Assembly (NCBI RefSeq): GCF_003419895.1
Contig: NZ_QPMM01000002.1
Span: 124,001-188,000, forward strand
Length of the DNA stretch: 64,000 nt
Direction of reading: 5' to 3'
From: Chitinophaga silvatica
GTDB lineage: Bacteria; Bacteroidota; Bacteroidia; Chitinophagales; Chitinophagaceae
Of the stretch, positions 35,084-46,800 are shown one piece after another. Both the position numbers and the translations under genes were made by a program. The notes beneath the pieces were generated by a model, which worked only from the letters and a program-made list of their open reading frames with translations, was not told where the DNA came from and made no database searches. The stretch's first letter is position 1; every line of letters starts with the position of its first letter.

Positions 35084-36997
35084 ATGCGCTACATCCGTCG
35101 GGTGGGCATTCTTGGTCTGTTGTTCGTTTATACTACACTCTACGCCCAACGTTATGAAATCAGGACTGCTAAACAATTGCTATCATCTGCCACCGATAGT
35201 ATCAGATATGTAGATGCCCTGAATAAAGTATCTGCATTGTACCTTAATTGCCAGTTGGATAGTGGGGGCATTTATGCCCATAATGCCTATAACATTGCGG
35301 CCAGAAACAAATATCTGAAAGGCATAGCTGATGCTAATAGAAATCTGGGCAGATACTACTTACTGCGTCCGCAGGTTTATTTGGCTACCAGATGTTTTGA
35401 TCATGCCCTGATTCACTACCGGCAAGCCGGCGACTCTGTGGGGGTAGCTTTGACATTGGCACAGCTCGCTGTTTGTTATCACTTTCAAAGAAATCAGGTA
35501 GGAGCCAATCTCTCTATTACAGCATCTTTCAAAAGTGTTATAAAACCTTCAGACTCCATTAAAAGTTTTTTACTGGTCACTTACTACGCTGTATTTATTA
35601 ATGACAGTACCACTCGTAGGGCCGCAAAATCAGCTCTAAATGAGCTAAATAGCTTAAATAGCCAATCAGTACCCCTGAATGTCAAACTCTTAGCACAGTT
35701 ATACGTTGCCAAAGAACTGATTGAAGCAGGGAAAATGGATACTGCTATTGGGTTATTAAAAAATAATTTGCAGCAATCCGATACGAGCGGACTGACGTAT
35801 ATGTCGTTATATACCTGCAATTTTTTAGGTACTCAACTGGCAGTCAATAGGAACAAAGACTCCATATTCTATCAGCAAAAAATGATAGAATACGGTGTAG
35901 AAGGGGGATATACTGGTTTAATATTAGGAACAGTAAATAAGCTGGCATCCTATTATTTAAAGAAAAATGATCAGACGAGAGCGGCAGAATATAGCCGGAT
36001 AGCCCTGCAAATAATGCAGCAGCAACAGGAGGGAATAAAACAGGGGGAAGCTGATTATCTGTCTTATTTTTTTGGGGATGAAAAGCTGAGAACATTAAAG
36101 CGGCAACACGAATCTCAATCTGCTTTATTGGCCAGCACTTCTACCAATAGTCGTTTTGCCTATTACCAGATGATCCTGATAATAATTGCAGTATTGATTT
36201 TAGGAATATTCCTGTCGGTAATTTACAGGCTGTATAAATTATCTTATAGCAGCACAGTTTCTTTAAAGGAGTGGCAACATGAATTGGTTATAGGGAATAG
36301 GGCATTACAACAAAATGATGATTTCAAGAATAAGCTTATTTCCATGATTGCTCACGATTTTAGAACCCCATTACATAATATTGTTAGTATAACCGGTTTT
36401 GTAAATGAAGAAGTATTAACAGTTACAGAAGCAGCCGCCATGATAAAGCAGGTTGATAAAACAGCGGAATATACTTTGCAATTGTTTGAGGAAATTTCGC
36501 GTTGGATCCGTACTCAGATTTCAGGTTTCAAATATCAACCAATCAGCCTGTCTGTTAATGAATTAATTTCAAAAACACAACAAAGTTTAGGACAAACACT
36601 CCATGAAAAAAATATAAGACTGGTAGTAGATATTCCGCCATCTACATACGTCCTGGGAGATTTTGAAATGATTCAGTTCATACATAGAAATTTCCTTCAT
36701 AATGCTATTAAATTTTCATCTGATAACGGAATTATCAGAATTGTTAGTGAAAAGGAAAATGGCGTAGTAAAAATTTTGTTTGTTGATGAAGGAGCAGGAA
36801 TTGATAAAGATATTTTACCTCAATTATTTATTTGGAATAACACTACAAAAGATAAGGACCGGATGAATAAAGGAGCAGGTTTGGCATTGATAATTTGTAA
36901 AGATTTTATAGAAAAGATGAATGGTACTATAGGTGCTTTTAATAATGAAGATGAAGGAAGCACATTTTATTATCAACTACCCTGCATTGAAATTTAA
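35084..36997 (+). CDS. TPR-containing sensor histidine kinase
   Basis: 637-aa membrane kinase. Order: signal/anchor (about 1-21), periplasmic TPR-like helices (about 30-340), one membrane segment at about 361-382, then the kinase core. The H-box is SMIAHDFRTPLHNI with His424 as phosphoacceptor; the N-box is NFLHNAIKFSSDN, the G1 box VDEGAGID and the G2 box NKGAGLALIICKDFIEKMNG, so it should be active. No response regulator gene is nearby. A shorter-lived paralogue that lacks these residues follows directly at 37034. Confidence 0.9.
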   Translation: MRYIRRVGILGLLFVYTTLYAQRYEIRTAKQLLSSATDSIRYVDALNKVSALYLNCQLDSGGIYAHNAYNIAARNKYLKGIADANRNLGRYYLLRPQVYLATRCFDHALIHYRQAGDSVGVALTLAQLAVCYHFQRNQVGANLSITASFKSVIKPSDSIKSFLLVTYYAVFINDSTTRRAAKSALNELNSLNSQSVPLNVKLLAQLYVAKELIEAGKMDTAIGLLKNNLQQSDTSGLTYMSLYTCNFLGTQLAVNRNKDSIFYQQKMIEYGVEGGYTGLILGTVNKLASYYLKKNDQTRAAEYSRIALQIMQQQQEGIKQGEADYLSYFFGDEKLRTLKRQHESQSALLASTSTNSRFAYYQMILIIIAVLILGIFLSVIYRLYKLSYSSTVSLKEWQHELVIGNRALQQNDDFKNKLISMIAHDFRTPLHNIVSITGFVNEEVLTVTEAAAMIKQVDKTAEYTLQLFEEISRWIRTQISGFKYQPISLSVNELISKTQQSLGQTLHEKNIRLVVDIPPSTYVLGDFEMIQFIHRNFLHNAIKFSSDNGIIRIVSEKENGVVKILFVDEGAGIDKDILPQLFIWNNTTKDKDRMNKGAGLALIICKDFIEKMNGTIGAFNNEDEGSTFYYQLPCIEI

Positions 36998-37033
36998 TCG
37001 TATCTGCATGATATAACATTGGGTGTTCGATCG

Positions 37034-38953
37034 ATGGCTTATGTATTTAAAACAAGCTTTCGCAGCTGTGTTTTTACTATCATATGCCTGATTTTAATAT
37101 TGCCTGTCAGCAATGTTAAGGCTCAGCGCAATTGCGTAGGTAAATTATACAAACAACTTGTTACTTGTAATGATAGTATTCAGCTCGCCAATACCCTTGG
37201 CGCAATAGCGGTGTGTTATCAATTCTCTGAAACAGATAGTAGTATCAGGTATGCCACCGAGCAACTAAAGCTTGCCGCTAAAATAAATTATAAAGCAGGT
37301 AAGGCAGATGCGTATGATGTATTAAGTGATAGTTATGCTTTAAGAACAGATTATAACCTCGCAATTCTTTATGCATATCAGGCTTTACAATTATACAAGG
37401 AGCTGAATGATAGTATTCGTGTTTGTAACTCACTGAGTCAGGTAAGTAATTATTATGCAATTCAGGGAAGAGTTAGTGATGCTAACAATTACTTTTATGA
37501 AGCATTGAAAATTGCTAAAGAAATCAGTCCGGTTGCTGATTCCATCTATGGTGAAATGCTAACAAGTTATGTTAGAAAGTATTATGGAGATTATAAGTAC
37601 AGAGACTCTGTTGATTGGGCTTTGAAGAAAGCTATCCCGATAGGCAGAAAGTATCCGGGTAGCAGTATGTCTATTTACTTGCAGGCTTATGACCTTGATA
37701 CCTTGCTTAAAACCGGGCAGGGGCATCTGGCTGAAGATTCTATTAATTCTTTGGCTACCATAGCCATTCATAACAACTGGCCACTTGTGGCTATTGATCT
37801 GTATAACCGGCTTATTTCCTTTAGTGATTTGGGGTATCCTACTGATTCTATACATTATCAGGAATTAATTTTTGAGTTGGGTAAGCAGTGTAAGTGTCTT
37901 GAGTTGAATCTTGCTGCTATGGCCGGATTATTTGATCATTATAAACAGGTGGGAGATACAGAAAAGCTGGAATGTTTTACTAAAGAAATACTTACTATTT
38001 CGTCAAATAACCGCTATGATCCTGAAGTACACATGATTAATTTTCTTGAGTATTTCAATAAAGAGAAATCGCTTTATCAGTTGGCTAGCAGTAATCAGTT
38101 AATGCAGAGCGAGCTGAATGAAATTAAAATGACAACAGCACAGCGTAAGTGGATATTCAAGGCTTGTATTATTATTCTGATGTTACTTGTGATTTTGTTG
38201 ATAAGTAAATATCGTTCTTACCATTTGTTGAAACGGCAGCAAGAAATACAGATAATAAAAAATGCCAGTGTTTCTTTGGCACATATTAAACTGAGGGCAA
38301 ATGATGAGTTTAAGAATAAGTTGATTGCTATCATAGCCAATGATTTCAGTGCACCATTGAAGCAGATTTCGGCGATTACCGGACAGCTTAAGGTATCTGA
38401 TGCTGACCAGGTTTCAAGTATTAATCATATAAAAAAAATAGCGGTTGTTGCTCGGGGTTCTCTTTGTGTTTTTGATAATATTTTAAAGTGGGTAAAATTG
38501 CAATTATCTGGTTTTACATATTCCCGGAAACCTTGTAAACCTTATGAGATTTTAAAGGGAGTCCTTAAGCATGTTTCTCTGGATATCGAATCCAGGAACA
38601 TCCTATTTGTGAATCAGATTCCTCAGCAGCTTGTTTTTTTGGCTGATGCAGAAATGCTTACAATGGTGCAGCAGCACTTGATGCAATTGTCTATCCACTT
38701 TACAGAGCCGGGAAAGTTATTGGTTATATCTGCCTGGGAAGACGACGCAACGTCGCATATCCGGCTGATTACGGAACCTTCGATGCCAGTATCAATGGTA
38801 ATAAAGAACCTTACAGACTGGCAGAACAATATGTATGCTTTGAGCTATGCAATTACTCAGGATTTTATTCAGAAAATGGAGGGAACATTAGAGGTAATTG
38901 CAGCAGAGGAAAAGTATTTAGTTTTTCATGCTATGTTGTCAAAAGACAAGTAG
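37034..38953 (+). CDS. TPR histidine-kinase-like protein lacking kinase residues (pseudokinase)
   Basis: Paralogue of the upstream kinase with the same layout: signal sequence (ending near VKA), periplasmic TPR helices, one membrane segment near residue 375 (WIFKACIIILMLLVILLIS), then a kinase-like region. The H-box reads AIIANDFSAPLKQI, with Asn436 in place of His. The N-box is QHLMQLSIHFTEPG and the G1 and G2 boxes are not recognisable, although TQDFIQKMEGTLEV still aligns to the end of G2. It should neither bind ATP nor autophosphorylate. The ATG at 37034 is preferred over TTG at 37019. A role as regulator of the neighbour kinase is inferred. Confidence 0.85.
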   Translation: MAYVFKTSFRSCVFTIICLILILPVSNVKAQRNCVGKLYKQLVTCNDSIQLANTLGAIAVCYQFSETDSSIRYATEQLKLAAKINYKAGKADAYDVLSDSYALRTDYNLAILYAYQALQLYKELNDSIRVCNSLSQVSNYYAIQGRVSDANNYFYEALKIAKEISPVADSIYGEMLTSYVRKYYGDYKYRDSVDWALKKAIPIGRKYPGSSMSIYLQAYDLDTLLKTGQGHLAEDSINSLATIAIHNNWPLVAIDLYNRLISFSDLGYPTDSIHYQELIFELGKQCKCLELNLAAMAGLFDHYKQVGDTEKLECFTKEILTISSNNRYDPEVHMINFLEYFNKEKSLYQLASSNQLMQSELNEIKMTTAQRKWIFKACIIILMLLVILLISKYRSYHLLKRQQEIQIIKNASVSLAHIKLRANDEFKNKLIAIIANDFSAPLKQISAITGQLKVSDADQVSSINHIKKIAVVARGSLCVFDNILKWVKLQLSGFTYSRKPCKPYEILKGVLKHVSLDIESRNILFVNQIPQQLVFLADAEMLTMVQQHLMQLSIHFTEPGKLLVISAWEDDATSHIRLITEPSMPVSMVIKNLTDWQNNMYALSYAITQDFIQKMEGTLEVIAAEEKYLVFHAMLSKDK

Positions 38954-38963
38954 TAAATAACAA

Positions 38964-39003
38964 AGAGAGGGTGTCTCAAAATTAGTTTTGAGACACCCTC
39001 TCT
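38964..39003. terminator. Strong bidirectional terminator between the pseudokinase gene and fabH
   Basis: An 18-bp perfect stem (38964-38981 with 38986-39003, core GAGGGTGTCTC) has a TTAG loop. It lies between convergent genes. Confidence 0.85.
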
Positions 39004-39028
39004 GGTTGGAGGTATGTAACTAAATCAA

Positions 39029-40039
39029 TTATTTGCCGACTTTGTCTCCATCATAAGCCCATTTGATGTAGCTGGCACCCCAGGTGAAGCCACCGCCAAA
39101 TGCGGCCATGATAAGATTGTCTCCTTTTTTCAATTGTTTTTCATAATCCCAGAGACATAATGGAATAGTACCGGCTGTGGTATTACCATAGCGTTGGATA
39201 TTCATCATTACTTTTTCATCCGGAACATTGATGTATTGAGAAGTAGCAGAGATGATACGTTTATTTGCCTGGTGAGGTACCAGCCATGCAATATCTCCGG
39301 AATTGAGATTATTGCGGTCCATCAGGTTTTTAGCCGCTTCCGACATATTAGACACTGCATATTTGAAAACCATTTTACCTTCCTGGTAAACATAGTGTTC
39401 ACGATTGGTAACAGTTTCAATTGAAGCAGGTTTAACAGAACCGCCAGCTTTCATGTGCAGGTATTCACGACCATGTCCGTCACTCTTCAGGATACTGTCG
39501 ATCAGTCCATACCCTTCGGTATTAGGCTCCAGCAATACGCCACCGGCGCCATCACCAAAAATAATACAGGTAGTTCTGTCGGTGTAATCGATAATAGAGC
39601 TCATTTTATCGGCTCCAATTACCATTACTTTTTTGTAACGGCCACTTTCAATAAAGCGGGCGCCTGTATCCAATGCATAGAGGAAACCAGAACAAGCTGC
39701 ACTGATATCGAAACCGAAAGCATTTTTTGCTCCGATTTTGTCAGTAACCACATTAGCGGTTGCAGGGAATGTCATGTCCGGAGTTACAGTAGCGACAATC
39801 AACAAATCTATTTCTTCAGGAGTTATGCCCCTTTTCTTGCATATCTCGAGCGCCACAGGTACACATAAATCTGATGTTCCCTTGCCTTCTCCCTTCAAAA
39901 TTCTTCTTTCCGAAATACCCGTCCGGGTTAAAATCCAATCGTTTGTTGTATCTACTAATTTTTCTAATTCCTGGTTAGTTAGCACGTAATCGGGAACATA
40001 CCCACCCACCGCTGTAATAGCGGCCGTTATTTTATTCAT
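39029..40039 (-). CDS. fabH: 3-oxoacyl-ACP synthase III FabH
   Basis: Condenses an acyl-CoA primer with malonyl-ACP to start fatty acid synthesis. The catalytic triad is Cys116 in DISAACSGFLYAL, His in WLVPHQANKRI and Asn in RYGNTTAGTIP. FGDGAGGVLLE and the C-terminal FGGGFTWGASYIKW are typical. Length 336 aa is normal. It is transcribed away from ruvA, with a 182-bp region between the starts. Chain-length preference (branched or straight primer) cannot be told. Confidence 0.95.
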   Translation of the reverse strand: MNKITAAITAVGGYVPDYVLTNQELEKLVDTTNDWILTRTGISERRILKGEGKGTSDLCVPVALEICKKRGITPEEIDLLIVATVTPDMTFPATANVVTDKIGAKNAFGFDISAACSGFLYALDTGARFIESGRYKKVMVIGADKMSSIIDYTDRTTCIIFGDGAGGVLLEPNTEGYGLIDSILKSDGHGREYLHMKAGGSVKPASIETVTNREHYVYQEGKMVFKYAVSNMSEAAKNLMDRNNLNSGDIAWLVPHQANKRIISATSQYINVPDEKVMMNIQRYGNTTAGTIPLCLWDYEKQLKKGDNLIMAAFGGGFTWGASYIKWAYDGDKVGK

Positions 40040-40128
40040 ATAAACTAAATATGTGTTTAAAACGAGGCGTAAAAATACGATATAAACGTATATTTCCTAA
40101 AAAAGTAGAATATGTTGAACTTTAAAGG

Positions 40129-40158
40129 TTGCCAATCCGTTAAAAGTTAGCATCTTTG
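40129..40158 (+). promoter_or_regulatory. Promoter for ruvA-sprA
   Basis: TTG (40129-40131) and CATCTTTG (40151-40158) are spaced by 19 bp, one base off the Bacteroidetes consensus TTG-N19-TAnnTTTG. Transcription would begin about 55 nt before the ruvA ATG. Confidence 0.45.
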
Positions 40159-40221
40159 CGCAGGTTTACGCGGTATATTATTTTCCGTAAGTTTACTAAA
40201 TTACTGAACCTTTACCTTTGT

Positions 40222-40809
40222 ATGATTGCTTATCTCAATGGAAAATTAGCGTATAAGTCACCTGCTCTTGTTCATCTGGATGTGAATGGAATCGGTTATG
40301 AAGTGCAAATTAGTCTGAATACCTACTCCAGGATTCAGGACATGGAAAGTTGCAAACTATTAACCTTCCTCCAAATAAAAGAAGATGCACACACCTTATA
40401 TGGTTTTTTTGAAGAAGCTGAAAGAAGCCTGTTTTTATTGCTAATCAGCGTTTCAGGAGTTGGGGCCAGCACTGCAAGAATGATGTTATCTTCTCTTCAA
40501 CCGGAAGATATCCAGCGCGCCATCATGATGGAAAACGAGAGAATGCTGGAAAGTATTAAGGGAATTGGTGCAAAAACAGCCAAAAGAATTATTCTCGAAC
40601 TGAAAGACAAAGTAGGGAAGATCAAGGAAACGGGCATACATTTATCTGCTGCCGTAAACAATACAATGCAGGAAGATGCGTTAAATGCTCTGGTAACTCT
40701 GGGTATTACCAGAAACATGGCCGAATCGGCAATCCAGAAAGTCATGAAAAATGAGCCACTATTGCAAAACTTGGAAGAGCTGATCAAAAAAGCCCTGAAA
40801 AGTTTATAA
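40222..40809 (+). CDS. ruvA: Holliday junction branch migration protein RuvA
   Basis: Tetrameric DNA-binding subunit that holds Holliday junctions for the RuvB motor. Domain I begins MIAYLNGKLAYKSPALVHLDVNGIGYEVQ, domain II has two HhH motifs (LLISVSGVGASTARMML and MLESIKGIGAKTAKRIILELKDK), and a small domain III (ALNALVTLGITRNMAESAIQKV) contacts RuvB. The ATG at 40222 matches the family start, unlike the longer frame from 40156. Length 195 aa. sprA begins 36 bp downstream in the same direction. Confidence 0.95.
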   Translation: MIAYLNGKLAYKSPALVHLDVNGIGYEVQISLNTYSRIQDMESCKLLTFLQIKEDAHTLYGFFEEAERSLFLLLISVSGVGASTARMMLSSLQPEDIQRAIMMENERMLESIKGIGAKTAKRIILELKDKVGKIKETGIHLSAAVNNTMQEDALNALVTLGITRNMAESAIQKVMKNEPLLQNLEELIKKALKSL

Positions 40810-40844
40810 TAAAAATTTAAAGTCCTCTATAAAACCTATTTTTC

Positions 40845-43800
40845 TTGGCAAGAAAAACATACTATGGTGCTATTGCAGTAACAGCAATCGTATCCTTTTT
40901 AATTGTTAATACTGCCGCTAGAAATCGTTCGTGGGATCCGAATTTACTGAAGATAAGACCTGTGACGCCCGATTCTGTTATCAACGGGCAAGCCAAAATC
41001 GATTCTACCGGAAAGAAAGATACACTGAAATACCCCCTAAAGGATAGACGTGGCCCCAATTTAACAGATAAGGGGGCAGGATCAGCTATTGACCTTAAAG
41101 ATCCTTCCAATATTAACAAAACTGTGGAATACGACCCGGTTACTAAACAATATACCGTTACCGAAAAGATTGGTAATCAATATTATCGTAACCCTACCTA
41201 TCTCAGTTTCGACGAATTCTATAAGCTTCAATCACAACAAAGCGAACAAGACTACTGGCAAAAACGTGCCAGTACCCTGGGAAACCTCAACCAACGTGGT
41301 AATGGTCCTACCCTCTACAATGGTAATAACCTGTTCGACAGAATCTTTGGCGGTAGCAAAGTAGATATACGCCCTCAAGGAAGCCTCGATCTCACCTTCG
41401 GATACCAGGGCCAGAATATCAAAAACCCCGTATTGGTCGAACAAGCCAGAAGAAATGGCGGATTCAATTTCGATATGGGTATCAATATGAACGTTGTTGG
41501 TAAAATCGGTGATAAACTCAAACTTCTCACCAACTACAACACCCAGTCACAATTCGATTTCGAAAATCAGGTTAAACTCGAATATACCGGCTATAATGAT
41601 GAAATCATCAAGAAAATAGAAGCCGGTAACGTGAGCTTCCCCCTCCGCAGTACCCTCATCTCCGGTATTCAATCCCTTTTCGGGGTGAAAACACAACTGC
41701 AATTCGGAAGGTTAACAGTAACCAGTGTTCTGTCTAACCAAAAATCCCAAAAGCAGAATATGATGCTGAAAGGTGGTACCCAGGTACAGGACTACAATAT
41801 CAGAGCCGATGAATATGAAGATAACCGACACTTCTTATTGGCACAGTTCTTCCGGGATACCTTCAATTATGCAATGTCTAATCTCCCCATCATTCGTTCA
41901 ATGGCGAATATTACACGCCTCGAAGTATGGGTTACCAATAAAACTGGTGCTACTACTCAAACCCGCGATATCGTGGGCTTGATGGACCTTGCAGAGTACA
42001 AACCATATAACCAGAGCATTCACGTTAATACAAGTTCTCACCTGCCCGACAGAGGAACTAACAACTTATATGCTAATCTGATCAGTGACCCGGCCAGCAG
42101 AAATACCGGAACGGTCGTCAGCCGCTTATTGGCTTTAGGCCTGCAACCTGTCTCGGAATTTGAAAAAACTTTCGCCCGTAAGCTCGATTCTACCGAATAC
42201 ATTTACAATAAACAACTAGGCTTCATCTCTCTGAATCAGCAACTCCAACCCGATGAGGTACTGGCAGTTGCTTATCAATATACCTACAATGGTAGGGTAT
42301 ACCAGGTCGGTGAATTCTCTCAGGATGTACCTCCTGATCAGAATAATAGTGCCAACCAACCCGTATTATTCCTGAAACTCCTGAAAGCAACTTCCGCCCG
42401 CCCTGTTCTGCCTATCTGGAACCTGATGATGAAAAACATCTATGCTACCGGTGCTTACCAGGTAAGCAAGGAAGATTTCAGAATGGATGTTTATTACAAA
42501 GATCCGGGGGCCGAAGGACGCCCACCCAGCGATAAAAGATATATCCCTGATGCGAAAGGCGATTATGCCGGTGCGCCGATTATCTCCATCCTGGGCCTCG
42601 ACCGACTCAATAACCAGTTAGACCCTCAGCCAGATGGGGTATTCGACTATGTTGAAGGCTATACCATCAATTCCCTCAATGGTAAAATCATGTTCCCAAC
42701 ATTGGAACCTTTTGCCGATGGATTGAAAAAGGCTTTTGGAAACGATGCCGGACTGGAAAAACAATATCTCTACAGAGTACTCTACGATTCAATCAAGGTG
42801 GTTGCACAGCAATTTCCGCAACTCAACAGGTTTGTAATCAGAGGTTCCTATAAATCAACCAACTCCTCCGAAATATTGCTGGGAGCAGGTATCACCATTC
42901 CTCCAGGTTCGGTTACTGTTACCGCAGGTGGACAACTTCTCCGGGAAAATGTGGATTATATTATCGATTATAACCTGGGTCGTTTGAAAGTTATTAATGC
43001 AGGTATCCTGAATTCTGGAGTACCTATTAATGTACAGTTCGAGAATAATGCCCTATTCGGTCAGCAGGTCAGAAACTACTTTGGTACCCGCCTCGATTAT
43101 GTGATCAACGATAAATTTAGCCTGGGTGGTACGGTAGTTAGAATGAGCGAGCGCCCTTACTATCAGAAAGTGAACTACGGTGAAGATCCAATCAAGAATA
43201 CAATGGTGGGATTCGACGCTAACTACGCTTCTGAATGGAAAGGACTCAATAAATTCCTTGATAAATTACCTAACTATACCAGCACTTCTCCTTCTACCAT
43301 TCTCTTTACCGGGGAGGTAGCAAGATTATTTCCTGGTCATAGCAAATTAGTAAATCAGCCAGGTTCAAGACAGGGTACTGCATATATAGATGATTTTGAA
43401 GGGGTGAAAAGTGGTTACGATCTTAAGTTCCCTGCAACCAGCTGGGCCCTGGCTTCTACACCGAAAGGTGCAACCAGTGCAAGCGGACAGGTAATGTTCC
43501 CTGAAGCTGAAGCAACCAATGTACTCGACTATGGTAAAAACAGAGCGAAAATAGCCTGGTATATCATAGAACCTACCTTGCAGTTGCCAAAATCACCAAA
43601 CCTTCCGGTTGGTATCTCTCTGGATGATCAGTCAGATCCCCGGGTAAGAATGGTGTACCAGAAAGAAGTATTCAAAAACAGATCTACCGATTTTGGTCAA
43701 AGTCAGCTTAGTACGCTCGACTTAGCTTACTATCCAACAGAAAGAGGTCCGTATAACTTTACTTCTTCGAATTTGCAAATGGACCGTAACGGATTGCTGA

Positions 43801-46800
43801 ATCGCCCGCAAACCCGTTGGGGAGGTATCATGAGGGCGATTGATAACAGTGATTTCGAGACTTCAAACATTGAGTATATCGAATTCTGGATACAGGATCC
43901 ATTTATCAAACAACAGAATAGCACCGGTGGTGCCCTCTATTTCAACCTCGGTAACGTTTCGGAAGATATCCTGAAAGACGGTAAGAAGTTTTTTGAAAAC
44001 GGAATGCCAGATCCAAACCAGGACCCTAATAAGATCGACTCATCTAAATGGGGCCGTTTCCCTAAGTTCCAGCAACAGATCACTCAGGCTTTTGATAATG
44101 ATCCAAACATCCGTAATTATCAGGACGTTGGTTATGATGGTCTGAAATCTCAGGATGAAGCTGCGTTCTATCATGAATATATGGATACCCTGAGAATGAA
44201 TTTTGGAGGAACTCCGGTTTATAATCAGGCACTCAAAGATCCATCGAACGACGACTATAAGCATTACCGCGATCCATCCTATAATGGCTTGCCTATTCTG
44301 CAACGCTATAAAAATTATAGCAATCCGGAAGGTAACTCTCCTGTTTCCGATTCTAAATCCCAGTATTCTTCAGCTGCAACCAACATTCCTGAATCTGAAG
44401 ATTTGAACAGGGATAATACAATGAATGAAACAGAGGAGTATTTCCAATATAGAGTAGACCTGAAGCCTAATATGCAGGTAGGAACAAACTTTATTGTTGA
44501 TAAGATTGAAGCAGATGTTACGCTACCAAACAATAATAAAGTAACAGAAACATGGTATCAGTTTAAAGTTCCTATCAATCAATACAATAATAAAGTTGGA
44601 AATATCCCCGACTTTAAGTCTATCCGCTTTATGCGTATGTTCCTGACCGGGTTCACTGATTCTGTTGTAGTACGTTTTGCGAAACTGGAATTGGTACGTA
44701 ACCAATGGCGCAGGTATATGTATGAAGTAAAACCCGGAGATCCTATTCCTATCGATAACAGCACCACATTCAACTCTTCTGCTGTTAATATCGAAGAGAA
44801 CTCCAGCCGTACACCTATCCCTTATGTACTGCCTCCGGGAGTGGTAAGACAAAACACTATCAGCACCAATAACACTACATTACAGTTGAACGAGCAGTCA
44901 TTGTCTGTACAGGTTTGTGATTTGAAAGATGGAGAAATCAGAGCATTGTACAAGACACTGAATATGGATATGCGTCAGTATAAAAAGATGCAGATGTATA
45001 TGCACGCCGAAGCAATGGGTTCTGCTACCGGATTGAGAGACGGACAGGTGCAGGCAGTAATCCGTATTGGTAGTGATTTCGTAAGCAACTATTACGAATA
45101 TCGCATTCCATTGAAAGTAACAGATTGGAACGGTGCTAAAACAGCGTATGATATCTGGCCGGAAAGAAATAATCTCGAACTGGTATTGGCACAGTTGAGT
45201 GCATTGAAACAGAAGAGAAATATGTGTGATTCCTGCTCACCATTACTTCCATATCCTCAGAACCCGGTTGCTGACGAATATGGTAACTATATGACTGTAA
45301 TGGGTAACCCTAGTTTGGGTGATGCAAGAACGATGATGATTGGTATCCTGAACCCTAAAGACGACGGAATGCCTAAATGTGCAGAAGTGTGGTTTGATGA
45401 ACTTAGGTTATCTGATTTTGATGAAAAAGGCGGATATGCGGCATTGGCAAGAGTAGATGTTCAATTGTCTGATCTGGGAACAATTTCAGTTTCCGGAAAT
45501 ATGCACACAGCCGGATTTGGAAATATAGACCAGCGGGTAAACGAACGTTTCAGGGATAACTTCACACAGTATGATGCTGCTGCAAACCTTGATCTGGGTA
45601 AACTATTACCAAAGAAAGTAGGGCTGTCAATTCCTGTGTATGCCGGCTATTCACAAGCTGTAAGTAATCCGGAATACGACCCTTACGACCTCGACATCAA
45701 ACTAAAAGATAAAATCGCGCTGGCAAGAAATAGAAGAGAAAAAGATTCTATTCGACGGGATGCACAGGACTTCACTTCAATCAAGAGTCTGAACTTCACA
45801 AATGTGCGTAAACTGAATTTAGGAGGAAACGGAAAACATAGGCTATGGGATCTGGAAAACTTTGATATCAGTTATTCCTTCTCGCAGATTATGCGCCATA
45901 ATCCACTTATTCAAAACGATATGCTTACCAAGCATAGAGGCGGGGTAGGCTATAACTACGCAGGACAACCACATTATATAGAACCATTTAAGCGACTTAT
46001 AAAAACCAAGACACATTGGTTTGATCTGGTCAAGGACTTTAACTTCAACTATGTGCCGGCTATTCTTAGCTTCAGGGCAGACGTGTCGCGACAGTTTGGA
46101 GTTACACGCGTTCGAAATGTGGGCGGTGATGTGAAGTACCAGTTGCCGGAAACGTACAATAAGTACTTTACTTTTGATAGATATTATACAGTGAAGTGGG
46201 ATCTTACCCGTAGCATAAATTTTGAGTTTAATGCGGTTAATAATGCGAGAATTGATGAACCATTTGGCAGACTCGATAATTCAGAGAAGAAAGATACGGT
46301 ACGTCGAAACTTCTTTAAAGGAGGTCGAAACACCAACTACATGCATAATGCCAACTTCACTTATACACTGCCTACTTCAAAATTCCCTGCTTTAAGCTGG
46401 ACCAATGTTTCATTGGGATATAGTACAGAGTATAGATGGACAGGTGCATCACAATTGGCATTATACCTGGGTAATGCTATCGAAAACTCTCAGCAGAAGA
46501 CTTTGAGAGCAGAGTTTAAGTTTACCGAATTGTATAACAAATCTAAGTTCCTGCGCGATATCAATGATCCTCGCAGAATGAATAATAACAATCAAAATAA
46601 TAACAATAAAAAACCTAACAATAATCAACAAAATCAATCTACCCAACAACAAACAGCATCCAATGAAATCTCTCCATGGGTGAAAGGTATATTGAAACCA
46701 TTAATGATGTTGAAACGTGTAGGCTTTAACTTCAACGAAAATGCCGGTACAAGATTACCAGGATATATAGACAGTACAAAGGCTTTAGGTATGAACTGGG

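Noticed and set aside
40213..40220. TACCTTTG, an exact -7 consensus, next to the ruvA ATG
   Set aside because: A transcript from it would start after the ruvA start codon; the element at 40129-40158 is better placed.
46580..46650. Asn/Gln-rich AAC/AAT repeats within sprA
   Set aside because: They are in frame and form a low-complexity insert in SprA rather than a separate repeat element.
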